A stretch of DNA of 64,000 nucleotides from Hermatobates lingyangjiaoensis (taxonomy: Eukaryota; Arthropoda; Insecta; Hemiptera; Hermatobatidae): the NCBI GenBank assembly GCA_026182355.1, contig JAPFBL010000118.1:1234788-1298787 (forward strand). Reading direction: 5' to 3'. The position numbers were made by a program, and so were the translations under genes. This document shows positions 51,094 to 62,499 of this stretch, in pieces. Position 1 is the stretch's first letter; each line of letters starts with the position of its first letter. The notes below the pieces were generated by a model. The model saw only the letters and a program-made list of their open reading frames with translations, did no database searches and was not told where the DNA came from.

Positions 51094-51970
51094 ATGTCTT
51101 CAGAAGTGTTTTTAAAACTGTTAGATCAGTTACAGTTGCAGTTGCAAGAATGTACTAAAAACATAATAAGAACAATTAATGAAAAATTTCCAAATGGTTA
51201 CTCTGTTGAATCAACATCTGATAAGGACCTTTTGAACAGGTGGAACCTCTGCAAAAGAAACAAATAGATACGGACACTAATACTATACCACGGAAACTCA
51301 GCCAAAAGAAAAGTCAAATAAATTGCCACCACCTTTACTAGTAAACAGTATGTAACAATTTTTAAAATTTAAAAAAGTGAATCCTTCATACAACAAACTT
51401 TACACAACAAACTCAGGAGGTAAACAAATAAGAATGCAATCTAGCAATGAGGCTGACTTAAGACTGATTCAAAAAGCACTCACCAACTTTGGAATAGAAT
51501 TTCACAGTTAAAGAGCAAGCTAGGAGGTATGTCATTAAATACCTTCCAACCCGCTTAAAGAGGAGCTACTGACTAAAGATAAAAATATACAAATTCACAC
51601 ACAATTGACATCATTTAGAGAGATTGACGAAGAAACTAATCTCCCTAAAAAATTGCCTGTTTTCGAATTTTTTACATCAAGCAAGGGTCGATTAGATATC
51701 TATTTGGCCTAAAAGTTACCATTAAAAGATCTAAAAGTAGACTGAGTCCCCCACAATGCCATCAATACCAAAGTTTGGGACAGAAATGTGCAACTGAAAT
51801 CCGTGGTGTCACAAATGCGGTGAGTAGCATCACTACGGTGACTGCTCAAAAACAACTGATGAACCACCCAAATGCTGCAATTGCGGACAGGAACATCCGA
51901 CTAATTACAGAGGCTGTAATGAATATAAAACATATTTGACAAGAAAACTGCCAAGGATAGAAATGTAGAA
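51094..51970 (+). pseudogene. Jockey-like ORF1 (gag-like), copy 1, decayed
   Basis: Begins MSSEVFLKLLDQLQLQLQEC and, after many stops and shifts, ends with CCHC-type zinc knuckles around 51780-51950: CHKCG, HYGDC, CCNCGQEHPTNYRGC and EYKTYLTRKLP. ORF1 proteins of Jockey-group elements are RNA-binding chaperones with such knuckles. The parallel copy at 53.9-55.0 kb is better preserved. Confidence 0.82.
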
Positions 51971-52109
51971 TAGGGTATGGGCAATATGGCGGCTGACTAA
52001 CAGCTGAGACAGTCGGTTGGGTATCGATATCGTTACTAATATTAACAGCTCAGACAGTCGGTCAGGTATCGATATCTACTATTAATATTGGGGTCAGTCC
52101 ATGTCATTT

Positions 52110-52860
52110 GCGCATATACTGCATGCAAGGCAAAAACAGGAACTAAATACCTCTTCATAACCTTACACGCTGCATCTGCATGTGGTTTGCTTTGTGCCTC
52201 CTTTTTTTCTCTGTTGCTTCCAAATTAGCCAGCTTATTTCTTTTTTTGGTTATGGAACGTTTAGGTTTGTTTTTTTTTTTACAGAATTGATGAATGCTAG
52301 TGCTGAACGTGTGCTTAATGTATGCATGGATCTGGGATTGATTGCAAGAGAGTATGTGTGTCCTGAATGTGGAAAGAATATGTCTCTCAAGCCATGTTTG
52401 GACAAATGTGATAAATTTCAATGGTTCTGTAGGACGAAAGTTGCCCCTGCCCATTATGTAAAAAGGAGTTTTTGATCGGGTTCCTATTTTGAGCGTAGCA
52501 AAATATCAATTAGTAACATCTTGCTATTGACTTATTTTTTGGTTCACCACATCGAGCACAAGTTTATTATGCGAGAATTGGGTGTTGCCTCCCATACGGA
52601 GTGTGATTAGCATAGTTTTATTAGGGAAGTATATGTAGAAGAATATTTTAGAATGAATGAACCAATTGGTGGAGTTGGCGTGACAGTTGAAATGGATGAG
52701 AGTAAATTTGGAAAACGTAAATCTAACCGTGGGAGGCCAGTAGAAGGTAAATGGGTTTTTGGTGGGGTGGAAAGAGGATCGAAAAAGTGTTTCCTTTCAT
52801 GATCTTCATGTTTCAAGATCCGATCATGTTAATTTCGAATATTATCCTGGCTGTTATTAA
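52110..52860 (+). mobile_element. Merlin (IS1016/ISXO2-like) transposon remnant
   Basis: Two coding blocks are readable on the plus strand. The first, 52285-52475, has a zinc-binding N-terminal region: EYVCPECGKNMSLKPCLDKC, then KFQWFCRTK. The second, about 52650-52805, reads GVTVEMDESKFGKRKSNRGR then PVEGKWVFGGVERGSKKCF, the first catalytic Asp (DESKFGKRK) block of ISXO2-like transposases used by Merlin elements. Terminal repeats could not be fixed. It sits between decayed ORF1 and endonuclease of a Jockey-like element. Confidence 0.82.
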
Positions 52861-52869
52861 TACCTAAAA

Positions 52870-53352
52870 ATTTTAATATTCTAAGTTGGAATGCCAATGG
52901 TATAGCATGCCACCGCCTAGAACTAATACAGACCTTACAATCACTAGACATAGACATACTGCTTTGTACCGAGACTCACTTGACACAACAAAAGAGGTTT
53001 TCCCGGCCAGGTTTCACTATCGGAAGAACTGACTCGGAGCTTCACCAGCAAGGGACATTAGTAGCAGTCAAAGCTGGAATAATGTTCACAACAGTCCCAA
53101 CTCGTGAAAATAGTAATATTGATTTCCAACACACTTCCATCACTTTAATTTTTGGCCCCAAACTACTAAAGTTAACATCTATTTACTACCCCCCAAAACT
53201 TGCATATAACGAAACTGAACTAGTCGCTATATTTAATAACCAACACCTCCCAACAATAGCTGCAGGTGACTGGAATGCAAAACATCAGTCCTAGCATTGC
53301 AAAACTACAAACCACTTAGGAAGAAAGCTGTTGAATACTTGTCTCAGGCACT
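52870..53352 (+). pseudogene. Jockey-like endonuclease, N-terminal part
   Basis: Reads NFNILSWNANGIACHRLELI, DIDILLCTETHLTQQKRFSR, QQGTLVAVKAGIM and LPTIAAGDWNAKHQS, then a stop (for W) and HCKTTNHLGRKLL. SWNANG, E-T-H and GDWNAKH are the catalytic signatures of apurinic-type endonucleases in Jockey-group elements. The frame breaks at about 53350, where the rest is inverted. Confidence 0.88.
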
Positions 53353-53600
53353 CTCTCTGTGTTGTTAATTGTAAGTAGTACAGGGTTGTGATCGGACGTA
53401 AGTATAGGGAGGATTGTTATATCGAAGTGAGGAGAATGGTTGTTGCATATCGCTAAGTCTATCGTACACTCGCTTCTCTTAGTCATACAAGTGGGAGTAT
53501 TTGGCGCAACCATCAACACAAATATTATCCCTGACAAATCTATAGAAGTGCTCCTATACGACCAAGTGATATCCCTGACTGGTTCCCTAACTTCATTCAA
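53316..53600 (-). pseudogene. Jockey-like endonuclease, C-terminal part, inverted
   Basis: The minus strand reads MVAPNTPTCMTKRSECTIDL, AICNNHSPHFDITILPILTS and DHNPVLLTINN. The SDHNPV block is the endonuclease's last catalytic motif. It would follow the plus-strand N-terminal part but lies head-on to it, so an inversion or two insertions are needed. Confidence 0.85.
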
Positions 53601-53948
53601 AATTACTTAACAGACACACACATTTTTTTTGTAAAAAAAAATTGATATACTGTTGGCAAGTGAATCTGTTAAATTACTAAAAATCTGTGTTCTTGAACAA
53701 ATCAAGGTAAGTGACATTATAAACTGCTTTTGTGCACTGGAAGTGGGCTCTTTTGGAACGTGAAAGGCGGTTTTTCAAGCGTGGTTGATGCCGGCAGTGA
53801 CCGGTAACTAAAAGGATATTCTGTGATAAATTGAACATTTACTGTCTATAACTTGCTGTTTTTCTTTCTTTAAACTTTTCATTCTTATCATCTAATTACC
53901 ATCTCTGTTTTTATTGAAACTGTCTCTGTGCTATCAAAACTGTTATAA

Positions 53949-55060
53949 TGTCTGTCAATGTATTCAATCAACTCCAGGGGCAATTAAAATTGCTACAGGA
54001 TAGTACTTTGAAAGTATTGGAAGAATTAAACCAGATAATTCCCACAAGGTAATCCTGTACAAACACAAAATGACAGTGATTTTACTATGGACAAAAAGTG
54101 CAAAAGATATAGACCAACTTCACCACCAAAATGACGCCAATGGCCTAAAAAATAAGTACAACATCCTTACAGACGATAATGAAATTTCTGAACCACCAAA
54201 TAAAAAAGCAGATCAAAGTCAGAAAAGTCAACCATAATCACACCAACGTCAAATTCTAAAGTAAAGAAATGTCCATCTCCGTTTCTAATACAATCTATGT
54301 CAGACTTTCAAAAGTTAATTAAACTAAATCCCAATCTGACAAACTTGTATACAGCAACAACAGGTCAAAAACATTATTGGGCTGCAGACAAAAAACGATG
54401 AAGACTTCCGTACTTTACAGACAGAGTTGTCACATTCCAATATAGCGTTCCATACATACAAACCAGATTGAGAAACTAAAACAAGAAGATACGTTTTAAA
54501 GTCCTCCCATCATCAATAGAAATAGACGATTTAAAACAAGAACTAACAGGAAAAGGAATAAACGTAATAAAAATAACTCAACTGACATCACTAAAAGAAA
54601 TAGATCCCACAAATAACCTTCCCAAATTACTGCCTGTATTTGAATTCACTACGACTAATGAAGGCCATTTAGATATATCAAATATCTTTGGTTTAAAAGT
54701 TACAACAGAAAAATCTAGAAGAAGGATTGGACCACCTCAATGTTACCGTTGTCAGACTTATGGACATGTACAGCAGTACTGTAACCTAAAAACTAGGTGT
54801 CACAAATGCGGGCAGGAGCATCATTTCAGTAACTGCAACAAAAGTAGTGACCTACCCGCCAAATGCTGCAACTGTGTACTGGATCACCCAGCCAACTACC
54901 GGGGCTGTACGACATACAAAGAATATCTAACGAGAAAACAGCAGAAATCAAATAATTATAATAGCCACACTAAGGAAGGCATATCCTACAGCCAAGTATT
55001 GAAACCATCAACAACATTCGACAATAGGGCAAGACAAGAATGAAATTAACCACCAAAGTC
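53949..55060 (+). pseudogene. Jockey-like ORF1 (gag-like), copy 2, decayed
   Basis: Starts MSVNVFNQLQGQLKLLQDST and keeps, in several frames, TTNEGHLDISNIFGLKVTTE, RRRIGPPQCYRCQTYGHVQQ, three CCHC knuckles (CYRCQTYGHVQQYC, CHKCGQEHHFSNC, CCNCVLDHPANYRGC) and YSQVLKPST. The conserved block before the knuckles is that of Jockey-group ORF1. Repeated frameshifts make it inactive. A 40-base piece of the same start region lies at about 50740. Confidence 0.85.
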
Positions 55061-55534
55061 AACAGGCCGAAGACAAATTTGATAGCCAAGTCAGTAAAAG
55101 CTTTTTACTACAAACCATTTTGAATACTCTTGAAGACCATAAGTCCGCAGACCCAGTCATATTCAGGGAGAGTGACAACCAACTGATTAATAGATTGATG
55201 CTCACCGAATCACAGTATAACGTAAGATAGATATATATAACTAATCCAACACATATACAAAATGAAGAAACAGAAAGATTTAAAAGAATTGATTGAAAAC
55301 TAACAAGGATGCAGAAGATAGCTCTTTATGAGCTCGGAACTGCTGGATGTCGCCCAAAATCAGGGAGTCATATTACTTGCTGCTGCAGATGAATTGAAAG
55401 TTTTAAGAAAGTAGAAATAGTAATAATTTCAATTAAACAGAGGAGAAAAATTCGTTATTAATACAAAAGTACTTTACAAAACAGATTCATACTTGTGAAT
55501 CTGTTATATTTTGTTATTGACTCATATCGAAATG

Positions 55535-55640
55535 AATGAATATATATTTATTGAGGATTTATATCCATGTTACCTTCTATCCTGACTGGGGTAGCCGTAG
55601 AGCACTGTGTGCTTACCCCCAGGCTTTTACACCTTCGTAC
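55535..55640 (-). repeat. 3' end of non-LTR element, minus strand
   Basis: AATGAATGAATATATATTTA, TTGAGGATTTATATCCATGT, CTGGGGTAGCCGTAGAGCAC, TGTGTGCTTACCCCCAGGCT: complement of the tail at 49795-49895. Followed by (TAA)n-like sequence to 55720. Confidence 0.75.
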
Positions 55641-55921
55641 ATTAACACTAGTTTGTAGTAACAGTAATAATAATAATTATAGTACTAATTCTAATAATAA
55701 TAATAACAATGATGATATAACAACATTAGTAATAAAATTAAGAAATTCATCCTTCTCACCGTGTCCTTTTGTAGGACAGCGTCAACTCATATCGGAAAAA
55801 TAAGAATAACTTTTCACAAAAGTTATAATGAAACATACATCGCCTTTGAACTTCGTGTCTTCTCATGATCAATTAGTATGTGTAGGAAGAATGTTATTGG
55901 ACCATCATTAATTAAACACTG

Positions 55922-56406
<485 letters not shown>

Positions 56407-56443
56407 ATTTCCATCGATATCTGTTAACAACCAAATAAAACAC

Positions 56444-56459
56444 TGTCCTTTTAAGGACA
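56444..56459 (+). terminator. Histone mRNA 3' stem-loop (H3), atypical first pair
   Basis: TGTCCTTTTAAGGACA, 38 bases after the stop. The stem is six pairs but the first is U-A, where G-C is almost always found; the second pair (G-C), critical for SLBP, is kept. Confidence 0.85.
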
Positions 56460-57077
56460 AAAACAAGCTTTTAAAATTCAATTCTTAGGAAAATTCCTAC
56501 AAGACTTGCGTTGCGTAGCTGTCTGAGAAACTGGGTTCCCTCATCCGTCTGTTTCTTTTTCTACATTGACAGTTTCGATAGTAGTAACCATAAACAGACC
56601 ACTAACTCTAGATTATAGTAGTATCAATAATAATTTAATTTAAATTAATGATAGTATAATATAAAGAAATCGTTTTCCTCTTTTTTGAAGATGTTTTTTC
56701 TTTCTCTCTTGGCATTTCAGTAGTACGTGAACATAAAACAAAAAAAACCCATACCGGTTCCTCTACTGGATCGTTGGCTGTAGCAGCTCCAGCTCTGTCC
56801 ATCCTAGCGTCTTCCTGCTGCATCACATCTTGGGGTAAACCCCTGAATGGCCGCAATGAAATATCCAACCCCGGTCGCACAAGAACTTGCAGTATCCTGT
56901 AGCACCATGGATATATGAGCATATCTCTGAGACAACCGATACATCTGATAGTATTAGACAACAGTCATTTAATATGGTATAGTTAGTATAATATATAATG
57001 TATAGTTATTCTAAACAAAAGTCAAATCGAACAAAACCAATATGCAATTAATTACAATATTCCAAGATAATAAATGT
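56460..57077. other. Downstream of H3; no gene seen
   Basis: An open minus frame at 56635-56961 (SNTIRCIGCLRDMLIYPWCY) has a GC-richer core with recognisable codon texture but no family I can name; it may be a repeat-derived fragment. Confidence 0.35.
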
Positions 57078-57330
57078 GCCGCTTATTTTGAAAGTGGCCT
57101 AATTCCATTTATGTTAAAATCGAGATATTTAAGGGTTTGCGTTTTACAAAATTTAAAAATATTGTCATTTTATTTATCAACTAATTTTTGTTATAAAAAT
57201 TCTTAGTAATTTTAAATAAATTTTGTACAATTTGCTGCAAAAGGTAAAGATAACGTAAAAATGTAATTATTTAAATAGCTGGCTAAATTTTTTTGGAAAA
57301 TGGAATTAGGCCACTTTCAAAATAAACGGC
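57078..57330. mobile_element. Non-autonomous DNA element with 34-bp terminal inverted repeats
   Basis: Left GCCGCTTATTTTGAAAGTGG with CCTAATTCCATTT, right AAAATGGAATTAGGCCACTT with TCAAAATAAACGGC. 253 bases, AT-rich interior, no ORF. The family and its target duplication are unclear. Confidence 0.82.
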
Positions 57331-57334
57331 TCAA

Positions 57335-58565
57335 ATAACCTTATCACCTCTTCGAGGGGATTACCGGTTAAGGGCAAGTACATTGTACAAAATCCTTGTT
57401 TATTTAACACAAGGACATTTCTTACATAATCAGTAACCAATACTTATTGATATATAGCAATTCAGATTAGCACATGGGACCCTTACCCATCCCATGCGTC
57501 AAGACTCAGTCTCGAGGTCACATTTGAAATTGCAAGTCAGAAATGTAATGTGTTTTATACACTTATGAACACATTAGTCACACTATGACGGAGGGCCGCA
57601 ACAACCAGAACATCCAGATGGGTCCATGCAATATGTGAGCTTAGCTCTAAACATCCCTACTTCTATATAATATTGAATTATGCTACTAAACAATTATATA
57701 CATTCTGATAAATAAATTATAAGAATAAATTAAGACTATAGAAAAAGTAAACATAAAACTAGTGTCCTTGATTATGAGCCACCAGCGGTTCAACTAACAT
57801 CCCGTACTGGATATCACAATTATAAAAAGAACATTTAAACTATATTTTTATATTTTTATTTTTTATTTATATTTTTAAACTATAATACAAAAGAATCACC
57901 TAAAGAAATTCAAGAACAATGAGAGCAATGCTACCAAAAGAAAGACTACTTACTTACGCACAACGTTCAAAAATGTCTAACCTTTGAAAAAAATGAAGTA
58001 GAATTTTGAAAAGTAAAATACACCATTTTTCTTATGATATTAACTTAGTACAATCGTGAAATGCGTTTTTTTTCCTAGTTTATTATTTTTTTGAATTCAA
58101 TAGGATACAAAATAAAGTCAAGGACAAAAAAATTACTCTTCTTCAGGTTGCGTACCAGTACATTCTCACTCTCTTGAAGCTTGCTATCCTCCCAGCTGGC
58201 AAGTCTCCAGATGAAACTGTCGAAATGCTCAAGGCCCAGGTCCCTTTGGAGATCCCTGTTCCGAACATACTTAGGTGCTCCCGTGATGTTTGAAGCCTTA
58301 AACCGATGACCCGTAAATCATCACTGACCGGATTAGAATTTTATATAGGCACACCTTAGCAGACAGGGACACTCCCTTGGGCCCGATCAATTGACGAAGC
58401 ATACCTAACAGCGCCTTCTTTGCCATCTTCTGTTCTGCAGGTGGGATCTGAAACACAAAAGCAGAGTCGAAAACTATGCGTGAGTACTTAACAGTTTTTA
58501 CCTGAGGGACTTGGACGCCGCTAAGATTTACTGCTGTTAAGCAGTTTATGGGCTCATCCACCCAT
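57335..58565 (-). mobile_element. Jockey-like non-LTR retrotransposon, 3' part, second copy
   Basis: Same family as 41640-42870: GGTTCAACTAACATCCCGTA matches its 3' region and 58130-58560 its RT C-terminus. The hairpin CACCTCTTCGAGGGGATTAC at 57347 corresponds to those in the 39.3-40.2 kb repeat. Confidence 0.75.
58130..58561 (-). pseudogene. Non-LTR reverse transcriptase C-terminal remnant
   Basis: The minus frame has LSGVQVPQVKTVKYSRIVFD, LLGMLRQLIGPKGVSLSAKV and CLYKILIRSVMIYGSS, nearly the same as residues in the RT at 41.8-42.7 kb. A frameshift and deletion separate it from RNRDLQRDLGLEHFDSFIWR-like sequence at 58195-58270. Confidence 0.8.
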
Positions 58566-58569
58566 GATT

Positions 58570-60155
58570 TTCTACAACAACTGCATTAAACGAATTCAAA
58601 TCCTTAGAGTAATGGGTGGACACGGTAGAGCGTGAGCTCCAGTGGCGAGAAGGACAAGGAATGATAGGAGTTTGTAGGCGTGTCCACCTGGTGGTAGAGA
58701 GGGGGCAGGTATGAGGAGGGGGTAGCAGGTAAGCTGCCATGGTCAGCGAACATAAGGGACCAAGATCTAGGACGAAGGGATTAACAATTCCTAGTAACAC
58801 AAATCTATACAACTAATAAAAGTCAAAGAATTACTCAAATAATAAGAAATTTATAACAACAAAGGCTGCTAAGTTTATTCAATGAAAACAGTAAGTAAAC
58901 ATTTACTCAGATAGGATAAATGAAAATAAAATTTAAATCTAGAAATTGATTATAGATTTATACAGACTAACTGAATTTAAAACAAATAGGAGTTAAAGAG
59001 ACAATTGTACAACAATAAGCAACTATTTGTTAATAAAACTACTTACGAATGTAGTTAATGAAAGAGACAATAACAATTACACGATAGAGTTAAAGAAGGA
59101 ACTTACGTAACAGTAATAAACTAAAAAATAAATATTGATATAGCTTCTCTTAGTTTATGAGGCTTTGTGGTTTGGTTTATTTTTTTTGGGTTTCTGTTGG
59201 TTAATATTCCGTGGATGTTTTTATTTTCACTGCTTATGTAAAAAATAAATTGTTTTTAGCCTTGAAAATGCCAAAACAATTTTTGGCGAAACGTCGGCGT
59301 ATAAACATGAGTGTTTATAATCTATAAATTATAAATATTTATAATGTTTTTAATGAAGGTATCTTCAGGATTAGACCAAAAAACCTTAAGAAACCCACAT
59401 TTGAACTTTAAAACAATAAAAATATTAATTTAAGTCTTAATAATGATGCAATTAAGAAGTAATTAATACAGTTAAATAAACAACTTAAATAGCAATGAGT
59501 AAAATATGTGACTGTAAACCTACTTATTAAATGTACTTTACAAGCAAACAAAAAAAAAAATTATTGCTACGGATAAAAATGAAAGTTATAACAATAAAAA
59601 AGAAAAAATAGAGTAGTAACTATTCTAAGTATAACTATACTTAGTTATTGATACGAATTCCTGGATTCGTGATGCCCAGTTGTATTAGAATAATTTATTT
59701 CGTTATTGAAAAGTGGCAACAAGTGGGAGGAAGAAAAACAAAGCAGGTGGTCTCCATAAAAACAAGGTAACAACATGAATGAGTAAAGAGACACGGAGAG
59801 GTTTCCTTTTTTTTTTTTTTTTTTTCTGGGAGAGAACAGATATTCCATCAACTGTTGTTGAGCTGGAGGCTGCATTCAGTGGAATGAATTATTAGTACGG
59901 AGAGTGTCGGTACTGCGAAGTGTAATTCATTCATCTGATTAGAAGTTAAAGAAGTCCAAGGAGAGGTCAGTGGATAAAGTGTGAAGAAGTCCACTCTGCT
60001 AAAGTGTTCATTAACTTGCAACTTTTCGTTTCTATTTTTTTTTTTTGTCTAATTGTTTGTAAAGAAAACAATGATAAATTTGTAAATACACTTGTAAAAA
60101 TCCTAATCAGTCTCATTTAAATTCATCTTATATAGTTTGTTTTTAAAAGTTAAAG
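58570..60155. other. Intergenic; one hairpin fragment
   Basis: Contains the HHR-like hairpin at 59260-59299 (CTTGAAAATGCC, ACAATTTTTGGCGAAACGTC). Otherwise AT-rich with a T20 run near 59805. A moderately GC-rich block at 58600-58770 has no recognisable product. Confidence 0.4.
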
Positions 60156-60248
60156 TAGGATATATATATATATATATAAAGATTTCACATAAACCCGTGA
60201 AATAACAATCAATGATCAAACCACAATAAGAAAATGGGAAAACAAGAC

Positions 60249-60284
60249 TAAGATCTTTCAACCGTAACAAGCGGTCTTCGTCAG
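60249..60284 (-). ncRNA. Hammerhead-ribozyme-like motif
   Basis: CTGACGA, AG, ACCG-CTTGTTA-CGGT hairpin, T, GAAA, AGATCT, all on the minus strand. The core boxes are canonical. Confidence 0.55.
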
Positions 60285-60320
60285 AGTCAAAAACCCAACT
60301 CATTTTTTGAGTTTTTGACT

Positions 60321-60359
60321 CTGACGAAGACCGCTTGTTACGGTTGAAAGATCTTAGTC
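60321..60359 (+). ncRNA. Hammerhead-ribozyme-like motif
   Basis: Plus-strand twin of 60249-60284 in the other arm: CTGACGA...ACCG/CGGT hairpin...GAAAGATCTTAGTC. Confidence 0.55.
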
Positions 60360-60454
60360 TTGTTTTCCCATTTCTTATTGTGGTTTCATCATTTTAAATA
60401 TATATATATATATATATATATAAACTCAAAAAATTGCTATTGACCTCTTCTATT

Positions 60455-60625
60455 CTATTCACTGTTTTGTTATTGAGGGCTAGGTCAAATAAAAGAAAAT
60501 AAACTCCTTTCTAGGCCGACGTTTCGATGTATTTGTACAAATGTACAAATACATCGAAACGTCGGCCTAGAAAGGAGTTTATTTTCTTTTATTTGACCTA
60601 GCCCTCAATAACAAAACAGTGAATA
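60455..60625. repeat. Perfect palindrome around TACAAATGTACAAATAC
   Basis: About 80 bases per arm, meeting at 60540/60541: CACTGTTTTGTTATTGAGGG on the left, its complement on the right. The inner part is a half-motif ATCGAAACGTCGGCC without the CTGANGA box. The left arm follows directly on the palindrome at 60.16-60.40 kb. Confidence 0.88.
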
Positions 60626-60635
60626 TATATATATA

Positions 60636-62499
60636 CTAGCAAACGTACCCGTCTTTGACGGAATCAAAAATTCTATTATAATTGGTATTCCAAAATATCA
60701 ATTATAGTATTGTACCTATACTATAGTTAGAAATTATACACGTAGAATAGTATAAAATACCATTATTAGTACAGTGTTAAACAAATGCCTCTGTATACAC
60801 TACATTAGCTGTCTGTCCTTCAGGTTCATGGAAGAACAAACAGTTGAAACCTCTGACTCTTGAGCAAGTAAACTACAGTTGACCATGTGAGAAAAACTTG
60901 GTTTCGCTACCTTGTATTCCTGCGTTAGATGAAGTTTCCCTTTGCGACATATTTAACGTCATTGCGAAATAGACTCTGACGGGACTTTGCAATCATTTCA
61001 ACGTAAACAGACAGTGGCTCGGAATCAATGGCATGTGTGGTATACACACAGACTCCCCAATACCACTCCAGTAATTATGTCCGCCTCTATGGCATATCTG
61101 TGTAGAGCACGAACTCAGAGTCGTGTCCCGTTGCACAGTTTTGGGGCATTCATGTTTCGTAACATGAAATTTGTTACTGCTATTAAATTGCAGCATGATT
61201 GGTTCTCGTACTTTAAGTTTTTACTCATGAGCAGGCAGTCCAGGAGAAATAAATTCAGAGTCACGAAATTCAATTAGATAATGAACTGCTTCTTCATCAC
61301 TAATCCAATCTCTTTACTGACTTGTAAGGTCTTTCCTCCGTATGATATAGCGTAAGAACTTGTTTGTTGATTTTTCCTGCCTGTTCGTATTAAGAGTTGA
61401 GAATTTCTCGTTTACAAAACTATTTATTAGTAATAGATAGTACATCCTCAACTCTGGGAAACACCTTTTCAAAGATGTCAAATACGGAATATATTCATAT
61501 GCTCCAATGAAATTAAAATCAACAATGCCTACTTGCTTCACCTGTGTATTTTCAAAACAAACTTGTCTGTGAAGTTAGGAAAATACACTTAAAGCCCTAT
61601 AACTTCGTTTCTGTACTTAATTATGAATCTATTTAGAGCCCATATTTTAAGTTAGGCATACACAAATCCAGTGTCAAAGTTTCAGCTCGCCATGTCTTAT
61701 GGTGGCTGAGTTTACTTGTGACAAACGTTTTTGCTTTAAACGTCCATAACTTCACTTCTACGTTGAATTTCCAAATAATTCAGAGCCTATATTTTAAGTT
61801 AGACCTACCCAAATCTACTGTAAAAGTTTCAGCTTTATATGTCTTATGGTAGCTGAGTTTACCTGTGACAAAGTTTTGCGGACAAACAGACAAACCGACA
61901 ACCCGACAAACCGACAAACCGACAACCCGACAAACCGACAAACCGACAGAAATTTCTCTAAGGGTGGATTCAGTTTCTCCAATGTATGAAACGTAAAGAA
62001 AACTTGAATTGAGTCAGTTCTAAGCAATGTACAGACAAAATCATTATTTTATTTATAAAGATTTAGAGCCCATATTTTAAGTTAGGCATACACAAATCCA
62101 GTGTCAAAGTTTCAGCTCGCCATGTCTTATGGTGGCTGAGTTTACTTGTGACAATCGTTTTTGCTTTAAACGTCCATAACTTCACTTCTACGTTGAATTT
62201 CCGAATAATTCAGAGCCTATATTTTAAGTTAGACCTACCCAAATCTACTGTAAAAGTTTCAGCTTTATATGTCTTATGGTAGCTGAGTTTACCTGTGACA
62301 AAGTTTTGCGGACAAACAGACAAACCGACAAACCGACAAACCGACAACCCGACAAACCGACAACCCGACAAACCGACAAACCGACAGAAATTTCTCTAAG
62401 GGTGGATTCAGTTTCTCCAATGTATGAAACGTAAAGAAAACTTGAATTGAGTCAGTTCTAAGCAAAGTACAGACAAAATCATTATTTTATTTATAAAGA
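60636..62499 (-). mobile_element. Helitron, minus strand, with internal tandem duplication
   Basis: The plus strand has A|CTAG at 60635/60636 with the hairpin CCCGTCTTTGACGG and ends AAAGA|T at 62499/62500, so the minus strand runs TC...CTAG between A and T. Same family as 13446-14086. The sequence from about 61631 to 62060 is repeated once more at 62061-62490 (430-base step). There are ORF scraps but no Rep/helicase. Confidence 0.82.
61880..61952 (+). repeat. 9-bp repeat CAAACCGAC, first array
   Basis: Runs of GACAAACC and GACAACCC in 8-9 base steps. The corresponding array in the duplicated Helitron segment lies at 62308-62390 and is longer by a few units. Confidence 0.85.

Larger units (their letters stand above)
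60162..60400. repeat. PLE-type palindrome with two intact hammerhead-like cores
   Basis: Arms of about 105 bases, head-to-head. AAAACAAGACTAAGATCTTT on the left, complement on the right; (TA)n at 60162-60178 and 60397-60422. Cores: minus 60249-60284, plus 60321-60359. The best preserved copy of the family that also occurs at 8.24 and 19.7 kb. Confidence 0.88.

Noticed and set aside
61815..62027. Repetitive protein VCRFVGLSVCRFVG on the minus strand.
   Set aside because: It is the translation of the 9-bp array inside a Helitron; no sign of a gene.
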